Source of the DNA: Meles meles
Taxonomy: Eukaryota; Chordata; Mammalia; Carnivora; Mustelidae
Direction: 5' to 3'
Length of the DNA: 64,000 nt
NCBI RefSeq assembly: GCF_922984935.1
Contig: NW_025721207.1
Location: 62,001 to 126,000, forward strand
This document shows positions 34,563 to 48,477 of this stretch, piece by piece; within the stretch, counting starts at the first letter, position 1, and every line of letters begins with the position of its first letter. The notes below the pieces were generated by a model. The model was not told where the DNA came from. It saw only the letters and a list, made by a program, of their open reading frames with translations, and searched no databases. A program made the position numbers and the translations under genes.

Positions 34563-37500
34563 GGTGTCGGTTGGACGATGTCCAAAGCAACGAGCTGCGC
34601 AGGGGGGCGTCCCTGGAATGTGGGTGCCTGGTGACGTGGGTTCCAATTCTGTTGGGCTCTGTGGTCAGGGAAGTGAAGTCACCGCTTCCTGGGGACCCCT
34701 GCCCCGACTTCCTCCTCACACCCGAGTCCCCGAGGGCCCCTCCCCCAGCCGCTCCGTGCTCACCCCTCACCCCATGCCGCGTCCAGACAGTGGCCCCCAC
34801 ACATCGGACTTGTTTCGGTGGTGCTGATGGCAGCAGGCCACCGCGCTGAGCCCTGCCCGCATGCAGGGGCCCGTCGGTGTTGGGCATGCACCCGCGTGTG
34901 CAATGGGGTGGGGGGAGGTCAGGGAGTCAGCATGGGTCCGGCTCGGGAGATCCTCCCGAGGAGACTCCCAGGTTCCCACTCACAGCTGCGTGTGTGTTCC
35001 CGTGGGTCCACGCCCTGTCCGACCCGGGGTGTGCTCAGCGTGTGCGTTTCAGCCACGTGGTCTGTGCCAGGAGGGTTCTCACGAGGATGCCGTGGCAGGA
35101 GGCAGTTCCTGGGCAGGAGCGACGGGGTTCTTCAGGAACCTCGAGACCGTCAGCGAGCATCTGTTCCCACGACGGGTCGAGGGACTCGTCGTGGGCTGCG
35201 CGTGCGTGGGTGTGTCCCTGCGTGGGTGCGGGCGTGCACGGGGCCCGATGGAACGGGGTTCCGGACCCGGCAGCGGCCAGGGTGTGTGTGGGGTGCTTCG
35301 GGGGAGGGGACCGTGATAGGCCAGGGCCTGGCCATTCCTGCTGAGGGGAAGGTGAGCCAGCCCACACGGAGGACCGGCGGGCAGGAGGAGCCTTGTGGCC
35401 ACGGGGCCGGCGAGCCCGGGCTGATCCTTCCTTGGCAGGACGCATGTGGGCAGCTCCGGTTCCTGCTCGGAGCCCGGGGGACCCGCGGCCCCCACGGGAG
35501 ATCGTTTCTTGTGCAGCGGGAGGCCTTGTGCCCTCGGGCTCCGGGCTCCCGGGAGCACAGCTGAGGATGAGCCCATCCTCGGAGCCGCCATCCGCCGTGG
35601 GTGCGGGGGTCCTCCCACGCCGTCCCGTCCACATCTTCGTCCTTGTTGTCGGCATAGTCGATGCAGGGAGGGCGGCAGAGGGGGCCGTGGGTGAAGAGCC
35701 CGGCCTGGGAAGTGGGGCCCACACTCACGGTGCTGGGGGTTCCTCCTTCCGAGGAAGCCGGGGCAGGACTCCAGGCAGAAGCACAGGGGGAGCTGGGGCA
35801 TGGTGGCCGCCCGGTCCCTCACCGGCTGAGCGAGGTCGTGGATACCCCCAGGCCCCTCTGGTCCTTGTTTTGGACCTCAGTCCACAGAGGGTAGCCGCTC
35901 GGTCAAGGCAGGATGGCAAGTCCGGTGCAAAGACAGCAAGCGGCCGAGACCCGGCACAGTGGGGTTGTCGGTGGAGACAAGAGGGTGCGGTGGCCAATGC
36001 TGGAGAGGGTCTCGGCCTTGGCCTCGGGGCACCGGGGCTGGCGCGGCTCTGCCTTCCGGCGGAGGCCGGCGCACGCCGCCCGCCTTCGGGCACCTGCCGC
36101 CGCGGGAGCACCTGCCCCCTCCTCTCTGCCGAGGGCTCTCTCCTGCGCCAGCCGTGCCTCCTCCCACGCCAGCCAGCGGCTGCCGGCCGTGCAGCCCGGG
36201 AGCCTGGACATCCCGACGACCACCTTCCCCCGCCAGGGGACCGAGCCCTGTGGGGGGGATGTGGTCTCCCAGTGGGCCCGAGGTCAAGGCACCCCCCCCC
36301 CGGAGCTCTCTGCCCAGCTGGGGCTCATTGTGCCCTGTCCCCACTCAGCTCCCTGGGCCCAGGTCCTCCTCCGTTGGGGGAGCAGCCTCGGCCCGGGCTC
36401 CCCACACTGGGCCCGGGAGCGGCTCGTCCGGACCTCCTGGCCTGGCGCCTCCCTGCCTGGCCTAGGGGCCCCCCGGCTGGCCTCCCGGGCTGGTCTGAGG
36501 CGACCCAGCGCCGGCAGGCTCAGGGCACTGCACCGGAGATGTCCGGGGACCCCCGAGCGAGCGCCCAGGCCTGGCCCAGCGCACCGGGCTTGTGAGGGGC
36601 CCAGCGTTGGAGGCGGGCGTCCGCCACGGGGCACAGGGTGTGTCCTGGTCATGGCAGCCCCACGTGGTGGGTGTGGCCGTGAGGGATCCCAGAAGAGGCA
36701 GGAGACAGACACGGGGGTCGACAGGACATTGCTTCCCAAGGAGGACGACGTCAGGCTCAGAGGACCTGCGAGGTCCTTAGGAAAACTCGGAGGCCCTGGG
36801 GATGTTGGCTGCGATGCTGTTCCTGGGGCCCAAGAGCGGTGCCCCAAAGCCCCAGTCAACACGGCCCGACGCAGTCTTTGGGGCTTCGGGGGATTGGGGC
36901 CGGTGGGCCACGAGGACGCCCAGGGCGTCACGTGGAGGACTCGATGTTTCTGGAGGCAGTGCTAAGCCTCGTTCTCTTCCGCCCTCTGTGCAGCCGGCCC
37001 CCGTGTTCCGCAGCGGATTCCAAGTGGCCATCCCGCTGCTCAACCTGAGGACCGGGCCCCGTCAGCGCCCACAGTGACCGTGAGTGCCCCGGGGACAGGG
37101 ACCATGTGGTTGGGGCTGCTCCCGGATGAAGCCCCAGGGCTCAGTTCCCTGCTGGGACCCCAGAGCCTCTGCTGGGTGAGGGAGGAATGGAGGGAGTCAA
37201 GCTGGGGGAGAGGGAGGAAAGGAGGGAGGGAAAGAAGAGGAAGGCCTAGAGGGGGAGGGAGGGCAGGAGGGAGGGAAGGAAGGACTGAGGGACTGAAGGC
37301 ATGAGGGAGGGAGGCCGTGAAAGCCCGGGAGTGCGGCCCATGCCTCTGGAGTCCTTGGGTGGAGGGAGGTGCGAGGGCATCCCCGGCCAGACCCTGGATG
37401 GTGGCTCAGGGCAGGTGCATCTGTCCTCGCCGTCCTGCCCTTCCTCCTCCTGGGCCATCCTGGATGGCCTTCTGCCATCCTGGACCCTGTCCACCTCCTC

Positions 37501-38692
37501 GTCCACCAATTGTGACTGTTCCCAGGAGCAGGGGGGGCAGGAGGGCTCTCAGGAGGGGCTTCCCGGATCCGGTGCCCCGGAGGAGACTGGGACGGTTAGC
37601 TCCAGGACGTTGTCACCTGAGCACTGGGACCGAGGACGGCGTCCACGTCCCTGGGCATGAGCGCTCCCCGACTGCCTCACCCTGCTCTCTCCCTTCTGGC
37701 GGGAAACACCGTGCCAGAGGTGGCGGGCTGAGTCCCCGGACGAGCACTGCTAGGTGATGGGTGCCCCTGCGGGCTGGGATGGGTGCTGCCCGCTGTGGTC
37801 CCAGACAGGGGTGCCCGTCCCCCTTCTCTCCGGGGGACGTGCCCTGGACCTCCGTGTCGGCACGTTCTCCCCAGGGCTGCTGGTCCTCAGGCCAGACACC
37901 GGCCGGTCTGAGGGGGACGCGCGCTGCCTCCGTAGGGTTTCCTTGGCCAGAGGCCTTCCCGGGGAGCTCCCGCATCGCTGACACGGGCTCCCCGCGTGGC
38001 CTGTCCGCCGCCGGCCCCCCGCACCCCCCTCCCCATCCACCTGGCATGCTTTCGGTCTGTGTCGTTGTGGGACCCGGTGCCTTGGAGCCTGGGGGGCACC
38101 AGAGGCCGGGGAGAGCTTTCTCTGGCCTTGGGGTGTGAGCGATGGGTATGCCGTGTGGGGTGTGTCTTCCAGCTGTGTGCCTCGCCCTGGTGTGTGTGCA
38201 GGCCCCGGGAGGAAGCTGCCGGGTCGCATCTGGGGTCAGGCTGTGGTGTCCCGGCGGGAACAGGGGTCACGGCCCCGACCTTGGACCCCTCTGCACTCAA
38301 GGGGCCTCCGTGATCCCATCTCCTCTAGAACCCTTCGGGGTTTTCGGTATGGCAGGGGGCAAGTTCCATGTCCAAGACGCCCAGGACAAAACCCAGTCCC
38401 CTTTGAAAAGAGGTGGGCAGACACCCGGGCACCTCCAGAGTGATCCCCCTCCCAGAAACGTCCAGAACAGGGGAAGGAAGGGAGAGAGAAATCAGCTGAG
38501 GCGTGGCGAGGGGCCGGACTGGGGGAGCAATGGGCAGGGAGGGCTTGGGCTCAGGGTCCCCTTCGGGGAAGGAGTTGTTCCACAGCGATGTTCTGGGCTG
38601 TTGGGGGCGGTGGGGGGGGGCGGGTGGGGCGGCGCCGCCGGGGACGGACTTAGGGTTGAGCACGGGTTCCACGGAAAAACGATGCATTTTAT

Positions 38693-41505
38693 TTAAAAGA
38701 GATAGGCGAGAGCGTCGAGGGCATGCAAAGCTAGGATGATGGTGAGACCGAAGCAGAGAGAAAGAACCCAGGCGGAGGGGATGAACCGTGGCGGCGGGCC
38801 ATCGCGGTCGGGGCATGGAACGGAGGGTACCCGTCCAGGGAGCTCTCCCCGCAGGGCGGGGGCCTCTGGATGGGGCTCTGGGAGCCCCGCAGGAGCAGGT
38901 GTAGGGGCAGGTGTTGGGACAGGGGCCGGCACAGGAGCTGGGCCTGGTGCAAGAGCTGGGACCGGGGCAGGAGCAGGAGCAAGGGGACGGAAAGGGTCAG
39001 CAGGAGCGGCCGCTGCAGCATGCAGAGCTGGAGCTGGGTCAGGGCCAGGAAGAGGAGTGCAGGCAGGGCCAGGGGAAAGGGCAGGAGCAAGGGGCAGGAG
39101 CTGGGTGTGGGGCTGGAACAGGTGTCCGGTGGGAACAGGGAGAGGCAGGGGAAGAGACAGTGGCCCTGTGAGGGGCAAAGGGAGGGGCAGCGGTCCTGGC
39201 CGAGGCCGGGGAAGCGGCAGGGCCTGGGTGTGGAGCAGCAAGAGGGACCCAGGCAGGAGCAGGAGAAGGGGCAGGAGCAGGGGCAGGACCTGGGTCTCGG
39301 GCAGGAGCAGGGGCCCAGGCAGGGAGAGGCGAAGACAGAGGGGCCCTGAGAGGGGCAAGGGAAGGGCCAGTGGTCCTTGGAGGGGCAGGGGAAGGGGGTG
39401 GGCAAGCGGCAGGGGCAGGGGCAGGAGCAGGAGGACGGGTGGGGTCTGGAGCAGGAACAGGGACCCAGGGAGGAACACGGGAAGGGGCAGTCTTCCAGGC
39501 AGGGAAAGGGGCAGGGGCAGGAAGAGGTGCAGGACATGCGTGTGGGGCAGGAATCGGGGCAGAGGCAATGGCATGGGCATGGGCAGGGGCAGGGCCAGGG
39601 GCAGGGGCAGGGGCAGGATCCCGGGTAGGAACTGGGCCTGGGGCAGGAAGGAGGGCAGAGGCAGGGGCAGGGGAGTGGCCAGTGGTCCTGGCGGGGTTTG
39701 GAGAAGGGGCAGGAGCTGGGTCTGGGGCAGGAGCAGGGTCACAGGCAGGTGAAGGGGTAGGGGTCCTGGCAGGGGCAGAGGCAGGGGCAGGCCAAGGGGC
39801 AGGGATCCTAGCAGGGGCAAGGGAAGGGGCCGTGGAAGGGGCTGGAGCTGGGAGAGGTGTCCCGGCGATGGCTGGCGCAGGATCCAGGGCCCGAGCCGGG
39901 ACTGGGTCAGGATCAGGGGTACAGGCGGGGACAGGGGAGGTGTCCGTGGCCTGGGTCGGGGCAGGCGAAGGGGCAGGATCAGATACACGAGCTGGGTGTG
40001 GGGCAAGAAGAAGGGCAGAGGCACGGGCAGGGGAAGGGGCAGCAGCTGTCTCCGTGGCAGGCGAAGGGGCAGGGGCCAGGCAAGGAGAATCAGTCCTTGC
40101 TGGGGCTGGGGCAGGGGCTGGGTGTGGGGCAGTAAGAGGGGCGCAGGCCGGGGAAGGGGCCGTGGCCAAGGCCGGGGCAGGGGACGGGGCAGGGGCAGCG
40201 GCAGGGTTTGCAGCTGGGTCAGGTGCGGTGGTGCTGGCTGGTGCAGGATGCAGGGCAGGACCTGGGCCTGTGGCAGGATGAGGGGCCCGGGCAGGGACGG
40301 GGGAAGGCGCAGGATCCTGAGAGGAGCAGGAGCAGGAGCACGGCCTGGGGCAGGAGCAGGCCGCAGCTCTTCCTGGGCAGCGTCAGGCTCCGCGGGGCCC
40401 GGTTCCTGGTCACCTGCTGGCGGCGGGTCCCCGGCTGAGGAGGCAGCAGGCACCGTCTCCCAATCCCCAGCTCCTGCTGATGTCAGGAGGGGCCCGAGCT
40501 CCTTGCCAGGAGCAGCTGTGAGAGGAGAGAAGGTCCCGCGCTTGCCTGCCTCTGCATGTGCCTTGGCGCCCCCAGGACCCAGGCGGGGCGTCGCGGAGAG
40601 GCCGCAGCCAGGGAAGGAACCCTCAGCGGGATGGCTCCCCGAGGGCAGTGTCCCCGCTGGGTGCTCTGAGCCCAGTCCTTGCTCCTGGCCCCGCACCAGC
40701 CTGTGGGGCTTGTCCCTGTGGGCCCAGCACCGACCCGTCCCCGCACACACCCAGGCACCCAGCCCCGCCCCGCCTTCTCACCCTGGGGCTCGGCTTCCGC
40801 AGGTGGCCTGGCAGGCTCGGAAGCCTTTCCTGGGCCTGCGGACTCCTGGGTCAGGGAGGAGGTGGTGGCCGCCTGCCTCGTCTCTTCCTCCGTGGCCTTC
40901 TGCAAAGACAGGGACCGGTCGCTGGCCCGGAGCCATCCCAGCCCCGCCCGGCCGACCCCACTCTCCTCTTGCCCGGTCCCCCTGCTGCTCCCACATGGGC
41001 CCCAGACCTGTGCCTGCCCAGCCCTACCCCCGGTCCCGGGACCCACACCTGCAGGGCTCTGGGGATCGACCCTGGCCAGGAGCTCACATCCCCCACACCT
41101 GTCCCACCCAGCCAGCCTTCACCTTGACCGCGACCTGCCCACCGGGCATCTTAGCCCTCATCCACCTGCTCCTGCTCAGGAAGGCCCCACCGCACGTCAG
41201 CCCTCCTTCCAGACACATACCTGCACAGGCACGCTCTCAGACACACACACACACACACACACACACAAGACACTTACACACACAAGCCCAGCAGTTGAGG
41301 GGACCCGTGGCTGCGCCCGTCGATGCGAGCGTGTGGGGCTGGGCGGCCGGCTCTGGCCTCCCGGTGTCACCTTAGTCTCCTTTCGGCCGAAAGGCCAGAG
41401 GCGTCGGGCAGCCCTGAAAGGACCTCCAGAGCGCGGGGAAGTGGTAGCCGGGCGCGCTGTCCTCCGTCTCCACCGTCCCGAGTTTGGGAGGCAGCATGCG
41501 AACAT
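38693..41505 (-). CDS. Array gene, unit 6 copy (691 aa predicted)
   Basis: Exons 41505-41371, 40899-40782 and 40515-38693. Diagnostic residues shared with unit 7 are LPQPQQGLILL (Gln for Leu) and LPLPLLGSLPLG (Leu for Pro). The exon 2/exon 3 junction and the tail are as in the other copies. Intron 1 is shortest here because of the 26-bp CA run. Confidence 0.5.
41242..41267 (+). repeat. (CA)13 microsatellite, unit 6
   Basis: 26 bp. The following 'aaagaca' is 'aagaca' here. Confidence 0.95.
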
Positions 41506-44500
41506 GGTGTCGGTTGGACGATGTCCAAAGCAACGAGCTGCGCAGGGGGGCGTCCCTGGAATGTGGGTGCCTGGTGACGTGGGTTCCAATTCTGTTGGGC
41601 TCTGTGGTCAGGGAAGTGAGGTCACCGCTTCCTGGGGACCCCTGCCCCGACTTCCTCCTCACACCCGAGTCCCCGAGGGCCCCTCCCCCAGCCGCTCCGT
41701 GCTCACCCCTCACCCCATGCCGCGTCCAGACAGTGGCCCCCACACATCGGACTTGTTTCGGTGGTGCTGATGGCAGCAGGCCACCGCGCTGAGCCCTGCC
41801 CGCATGCAGGGGCCCGTCGGTGTTGGGCATGCACCCGCGTGTGCAATGGGGTGGGGGGCGGTCAGGGAGTCAGCATGGGTCCGGCTCGGGAGATCCTCCC
41901 GAGGAGACTCCCAGGTTCCCACTCACAGCTGCGTGTGTGTTCCCGTGGGTCCACGCCCTGTCCGACCCGGGGTGTGCTCAGCGTGTGCGTTTCAGCCACG
42001 TGGTCTGTGCCAGGAGGGTTCTCACGGGGATGCCGTGGCAGGAGGCAGTTCCTGGGCAGGAGCGACGGGGTTCTTCAGGAACCTCGAGACCGTCAGCGAG
42101 CATCTGTTGCCACGACGGGTCGAGGGACTCGTCGTGGGCTGCGCGTGCGTGGGTGTGTCCCTGCGTGGGTGCGGGCGTGCACGGGGCCCGATGGGAACGG
42201 GGTTCCGGACCCGGCAGCGGCCAGGGTGTGTGTGGGGTGCTTCGGGGGAGGGGACCGAGCTAGGCCAGGGCCTGGCCATCCCTGCTGAGGGGAAGGTGAG
42301 CCAGCCCACACGGAGGCCCGGCGGGCAGGAGGAGCCTTGTGGCCACGGGGCCGGCGAGCCCGGGCTGATCCTTCCTTGGCAGGACGCATGTGGGCAGCTC
42401 CGGTTCCTGCTCGGAGCCCGGGGGACCCGCGGCCCCCACGGGAGATCGTTTCTTGTGCAGCGGGAGGCCTTGTGCCCTCGGGCTCCGGGCTCCCGGGAGC
42501 ACAGCTGAGGATGAGCCCATCCTCGGAGCCGCCATCCGCCGTGGGTGCGGGGGTCCTCCCACGCCGTCCCGTCCACATCTTCGTCCTTGTTGTCGGCATA
42601 GTCGATGCAGGGAGGGCGGCAGAGGGGGCCGTGGGTGAAGAGCCCGGCCTGGGAAGTGGGGCCCACACTCACGGTGCTGGGGGTTCCTCCTTCCGAGGAA
42701 GCCGGGGCAGGACTCCAGGCAGAAGCACAGGGGGAGCTGGGGCATGGTGGCCGCCCGGTCCCTCACCGGCTGAGCGAGGTCGTGGATACCCCCAGGCCCC
42801 TCTGGTCCTTGTTTTGGACCTCAGTCCACAGAGGGTAGCCGCTCGGTCAAGGCAGGATGGCAAGTCCGGTGCAAAGACAGCAAGCGGCCGAGACCCGGCA
42901 CAGTGGGGTTGTCGGTGGAGACAAGAGGGTGCGGTGGCCAATGCTGGAGAGGGTCTCGGCCTTGGCCTCGGGGCACCGGGGCTGGCGCGGCTCTGCCTTC
43001 CGGCGGAGGCCGGCGCACGCCGCCCGCCCTCGGGCACCTGCCGCCGCGGGAGCACCTGCCCCCTCCTCTCTGCCGAGGGCTCTCTCCTGCGCCAGCCGTG
43101 CCTCCTCCCACGCCAGCCAGCGGCTGCCGGCCGTGCAGCCCGGGAGCCTGGACATCCCGACGACCACCTTCCCCCGCCAGGGGACCGAGCCCTGTGGGGG
43201 GGATGTGGTCTCCCAGTGGGCCCGAGGTCAAGGCACCCCCCCCCCGGAGCTCTCTGCCCAGCTTGGGCTCATTGTGCCCTGTCCCCACTCAGCTCCCTGG
43301 GCCCAGGTCCTCCTCCGTTGGGGGAGCAGCCTCGGCCCGGGCTCCCCACACTGGGCCCGGGAGCGGCTCGTCCGGACCTCCTGGCCTGGCGCCTCCCTGC
43401 CTGGCCTAGGGGCCCCCCGGCTGGCCTCCCGGGCTGGTCTGAGGCGACCCAGCGCCGGCAGGCTCAGGGCACTGCACCGGAGATGTCCGGGGACCCCCGA
43501 GCGAGCGCCCAGGCCTGGCCCAGCGCACCGGGCTTGTGAGGGGCCCAGCGTTGGAGGCGGGCGTCCGCCACGGGGCACAGGGTGTGTCCTGGTCATGGCA
43601 GCCCCACGTGGTGGGTGTGGCCGTGAGGGATCCCAGAAGAGGCAGGAGACAGACACGGGGGTCGACAGGACATTGCTTCCCAAGGAGGACGACGTCAGGC
43701 TCAGAGGACCTGCGAGGTCCTTAGGAAAACTCGGAGGCCCTGGGGATGTTGGCTGCGATGCTGTTCCTGGGGCCCAAGAGCGGTGCCCCAAAGCCCCAGT
43801 CAACACGGCCCGACGCAGTCTTTGGGGCTTCGGGGGATTGGGGCCGGTGGGCCACGAGGACGCCCAGGGCGTCACGTGGAGGACTCGATGTTTCTGGAGG
43901 CAGTGCTAAGCCTCGTTCTCTTCCGCCCTCTGTGCAGCCGGCCCCCGTGTTCCGCAGCGGGTTCCAAGTGGCCATCCCGCTGCTCAACCTGAGGACCGGG
44001 CCCCGTCAGCGCCCACAGTGACCGTGAGTGCCCCGGGGACAGGGACCATGTGGTTGGGGCTGCTCCCGGATGAAGCCCCAGGGCTCACTTCCCTGCTGGG
44101 ACCCCAGAGCCTCTGCTGGGTGAGGGAGGAATGGAGGGAGTCAAGCTGGGGGAGAGGGAGGAAAGGAGGGAGGGAAAGAAGAGGAAGGCCTAGAGGGGGA
44201 GGGAGGGCAGGAGGGAGGGAAGGAAGGACTGAGGGACTGAAGGCATGAGGGAGGGAGGCCGTGAAAGCCCAGGAGTGCGGCCCATGCCTCTGGAGTCCTT
44301 GGGTGGAGGGAGGTGCGAGGGCATCCCCGGCCAGACCCTGGATGGTGGCTCAGGGCAGGTGCATCTGTCCTCGCCGTCCTGCCCTTCCTCCTCCTGGGCC
44401 ATCCTGGATGGCCTTCTGCCATCCTGGACCCTGTCCACCTCCTCGTCCACCAATTGTGACTGTTCCCAGGAGCAGGGGGGGCAGGAGGGCTCTCAGGAGG

Positions 44501-45637
44501 GGCTTCCCGGATCCGGTGCCCCGGAGGAGACTGGGACGGTTAGCTCCAGGACGTTGTCACCTGAGCACTGGGACCGAGGACGGCGTCCACGTCCCTGGGC
44601 ATGAGCGCTCCCCGACTGCCTCACCCTGCTCTCTCCCTTCTGGCGGGAAACACCGTGCCAGAGGTGGCGGGCTGAGTCCCCGGACGAGCACTGCTAGGTG
44701 ATGGGTGCCCCTGCGGGCTGGGATGGGTGCTGCCCGCTGTGGTCCCAGACAGGGGTGCCCGTCCCCCTTCTCTCCGGGGGACGTGCCCTGGACCTCCGTG
44801 TCGGCACGTTCTCCCCAGGGCTGCTGGTCCTCAGGCCAGACACCGGCCGGTCTGAGGGGGACGCGCGCTGCCTCCGTAGGGTTTCCTTGGCCAGAGGCTT
44901 TCCCGGGGAGCTCCCGCATCGCTGACACGGGCTCCCCGCGTGGCCTGTCCGCCGCCGGCCCCCCGCACCCCCCTCCCCATCCACCTGGCATGCTTTCGGT
45001 CTGTGTCGTTGTGGGACCCGGTGCCTTGGAGCCTGGGGGGCACCAGAGGCCGGGGAGAGCTTTCTCTGGCCTTGGGGTGTGAGCGATGGGTATGCCGTGT
45101 GGGGTGTGTCTTCCAGCTGTGTGCCTCGCCCTGGTGTGTGTGCAGGCCCCGGGAGGAAGCTGCCGGGTCGCATCTGGGGTCAGGCTGTGGTGTCCCGGCG
45201 GGAACAGGGGTCACGGCCCCGACCTTGGACCCCTCTGCACTCAAGGGGCCTCCGTGATCCCATCTCCTCTAGAACCCTTCGGGGTTTTCGGTATGGCAGG
45301 GGGCAAGTTCCATGTCCAAGACGCCCAGGACAAAACCCAGTCCCCTTTGAAAAGAGGTGGGCAGACACCCGGGCACCTCCAGAGTGATCCCCCTCCCAGA
45401 AACGTCCAGAACAGGGGAAGGAAGGGAGAGAGAAATCAGCTGAGGCGTGGCGAGGGGCCGGACTGGGGGAGCAATGGGCAGGGAGGGCTTGGGCTCAGGG
45501 TCCCCTTCGGGGAAGGAGTTGTTCCACAGCGATGTTCTGGGCTGTTGGGGGCGGTGGGGGGGGGGCGGGTGGGGCGGCGCCGCCGGGGACGGACTTAGGG
45601 TTGAGCACGGGTTCCACGGAAAAACGATGCATTTTAT

Positions 45638-48184
45638 TTAAAAGAGATAGGCGAGAGCGTCGAGGGCATGCAAAGCTAGGATGATGGTGAGACCGAAGCA
45701 GAGAGAAAGAACCCAGGCGGAGGGGATGAACCGTGGCGGCGGGCCATCGCGGTCGGGGCATGGAACGGAGGGTACCCGTCCAGGGAGCTCTCCCCGCAGG
45801 GCGGGGGCCTCTGGATGGGGCTCTGGGAGCCCCGCAGGAGCAGGTGTAGGGGCAGGTGTTGGGACAGGGGCCGGCACAGGAGCTGGGCCTGGTGCAAGAG
45901 CTGGGACCGGGGCAGGAGCAGGAGCAAGGGGACGGAAAGGGTCAGCAGGAGCGGCCGCTGCAGCATGCAGTGCTGGAGCTGGGTCAGGGCCAGGAAGAGG
46001 AGTGCAGGCAGGGCCAGGGGAAAGGGCAGGAGCAAGGGGCAGGAGCTGGGTGTGGGGCTGGAACAGGTGTCCGGTGGGAACAGGGAGAGGCAGGGGAAGA
46101 GACAGTGGCCCTGTGAGGGGCAAAGGGAGGGGCAGCGGTCCTGGCCGAGGCCGGGGAAGCGGCAGGGCCTGGGTGTGGAGCAGCAAGAGGGACCCAGGCA
46201 GGAGCAGGAGAAGGGGCAGGAGCAGGGGCAGGACCTGGGTCTCGGGCAGGAGCAGGGGCCCAGGCAGGGAGAGGCGAAGACAGAGGGGCCCTGAGAGGGG
46301 CAAGGGAAGGGCCAGTGGTCCTTGGAGGGGCAGGGGAAGGGGGTGGGCAAGCGGCAGGGGCAGGGGCAGGAGCAGGAGGACGGGTGGGGTCTGGAGCAGG
46401 AACAGGGACCCAGGGAGGAACACGGGAAGGGGCAGTCTTCCAGGCAGGGAAAGGGGCAGGGGCAGGAAGAGGTGCAGGACATGCGTGTGGGGCAGGAATC
46501 GGGGCAGAGGCAATGGCATGGGCATGGGCAGGGGCAGGGCCAGGGGCAGGGGCAGGGGCAGGATCCCGGGTAGGAACTGGGCCTGGGGCAGGAAGGAGGG
46601 CAGAGGCAGGGGCAGGGGAGTGGCCAGTGGTCCTGGCGGGGTTTGGAGAAGGGGCAGGAGCTGGGTCTGGGGCAGGAGCAGGGTCACAGGCAGGTGAAGG
46701 GGTAGGGGTCCTGGCAGGGGCAGAGGCAGGGGCAGGCCAAGGGGCAGGGATCCTAGCAGGGGCAAGGGAAGGGGCCGTGGAAGGGGCTGGAGCTGGGAGA
46801 GGTGTCCCGGCGATGGCTGGCGCAGGATCCAGGGCCCGAGCCGGGACTGGGTCAGGATCAGGGGTACAGGCGGGGACAGGGGAGGTGTCCGTGGCCTGGG
46901 TCGGGGCAGGCGAAGGGGCAGGATCAGATACACGAGCTGGGTGTGGGGCAAGAAGAAGGGCAGAGGCACGGGCAGGGGAAGGGGCAGCAGCTGTCTCCGT
47001 GGCAGGCGAAGGGGCAGGGGCCAGGCAAGGAGAATCAGTCCTTGCTGGGGCTGGGGCAGGGGCTGGGTGTGGGGCAGTAAGAGGGGCGCAGGCCGGGGAA
47101 GGGGCCGTGGCCAAGGCCGGGGCAGGGGACGGGGCAGGGGCAGCGGCAGGGTTTGCAGCTGGGTCAGGTGCGGTGGTGCTGGCTGGTGCAGGATGCAGGG
47201 CAGGACCTGGGCCTGTGGCAGGATGAGGGGCCCGGGCAGGGACGGGGGAAGGCGCAGGATCCTGAGAGGAGCAGGAGCAGGAGCACGGCCTGGGGCAGGA
47301 GCAGGCCGCAGCTCTTCCTGGGCAGCGTCAGGCTCCGCGGGGCCCGGTTCCTGGTCACCTGCTGGCGGCGGGTCCCCGGCTGAGGAGGCAGCAGGCACCG
47401 TCTCCCAATCCCCAGCTCCTGCTGATGTCAGGAGGGGCCCGAGCTCCTTGCCAGGAGCAGCTGTGAGAGGAGAGAAGGTCCCGCGCTTGCCTGCCTCTGC
47501 ATGTGCCTTGGCGCCCCCAGGACCCAGGCGGGGCGTCGCGGAGAGGCCGCAGCCAGGGAAGGAACCCTCAGCGGGATGGCTCCCCGAGGGCAGTGTCCCC
47601 GCTGGGTGCTCTGAGCCCAGTCCTTGCTCCTGGCCCCGCACCAGCCTGTGGGGCTTGTCCCTGTGGGCCCAGCACCGACCCGTCCCCGCACACACCCAGG
47701 CACCCAGCCCCGCCCCGCCTTCTCACCCTGGGGCTCGGCTTCCGCAGGTGGCCTGGCAGGCTCGGAAGCCTTTCCTGGGCCTGCGGACTCCTGGGTCAGG
47801 GAGGAGGTGGTGGCCGCCTGCCTCGTCTCTTCCTCCGTGGCCTTCTGCAAAGACAGGGACCGGTCGCTGGCCCGGAGCCATCCCAGCCCCGCCCAGCCGA
47901 CCCCACTCTCCTCTTGCCCGGTCCCCCTGCTGCTCCCACATGGGCCCCAGACCTGTGCCTGCCCAGCCCTACCCCCGGTCCCGGGACCCACACCTGCAGG
48001 GCTCTGGGGATCGACCCTGGCCAGGAGCTCACATCCCCCACACCTGTCCCACCCAGCCAGCCTTCACCTTGACCGCGACCTGCCCACCGGGCATCTTAGC
48101 CCTCATCCACCTGCTCCTGCTCAGGAAGGCCCCACCGCACGTCAGCCCTCCTTCCAGACACATACCTGCACAGGCACGCTCTCA

Positions 48185-48240
<56 letters not shown>

Positions 48241-48477
48241 GACACTTACACACACAAGCCCAGCAGTTGAGGGGACCCGTGGCTGCGCCCGTCGATGCGA
48301 GCGTGTGGGGCTGGGCGGCCGGCTCTGGCCTCCCGGTGTCACCTTAGTCTCCTTTCGGCCGAAAGGCCAGAGGCGTCGGGCAGCCCTGAAAGGACCTCCA
48401 GAGCGCGGGGAAGTGGTAGCCGGGCGCGCTGTCCTCCGTCTCCACCGTCCCGAGTTTGGGAGGCAGCATGCGAACAT
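45638..48477 (-). CDS. Array gene, unit 7 copy (691 aa, same protein as unit 6)
   Basis: Exons 48477-48343, 47844-47727 and 47460-45638. The product matches unit 6. The private 'gcagtgctgg' change near 45968 alters only the third base of an Ala codon in this frame, whereas in overlapping frames it changes an amino acid. This is a weak hint that the assigned frame is the real one. An intron change near 47896 (cccagccgacc) touches no splice site. Confidence 0.5.
48187..48238 (+). repeat. (CA)26 microsatellite, unit 7
   Basis: 52 bp, the longest in the window. Confidence 0.95.

Larger units (their letters stand above)
31732..38687. repeat. Array unit 5 (6956 bp)
   Basis: Complete copy, almost indistinguishable from unit 4 over its whole length. 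The few differences I found are a single-base step in the poly-G run near 31655-31667 and one or two substitutions. Either the duplication is very recent or the assembly repeated a unit. Confidence 0.95.
38688..45632. repeat. Array unit 6 (6945 bp, shortest)
   Basis: Complete copy. Its gene half pairs with unit 7 (same predicted protein), but its CA run is the shortest in the array (26 bp, ending 'cacaagaca' with a lost A). Spacer forms revert to 'cgatgggaacgg' and 'gaccgagctagg'. Confidence 0.95.
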
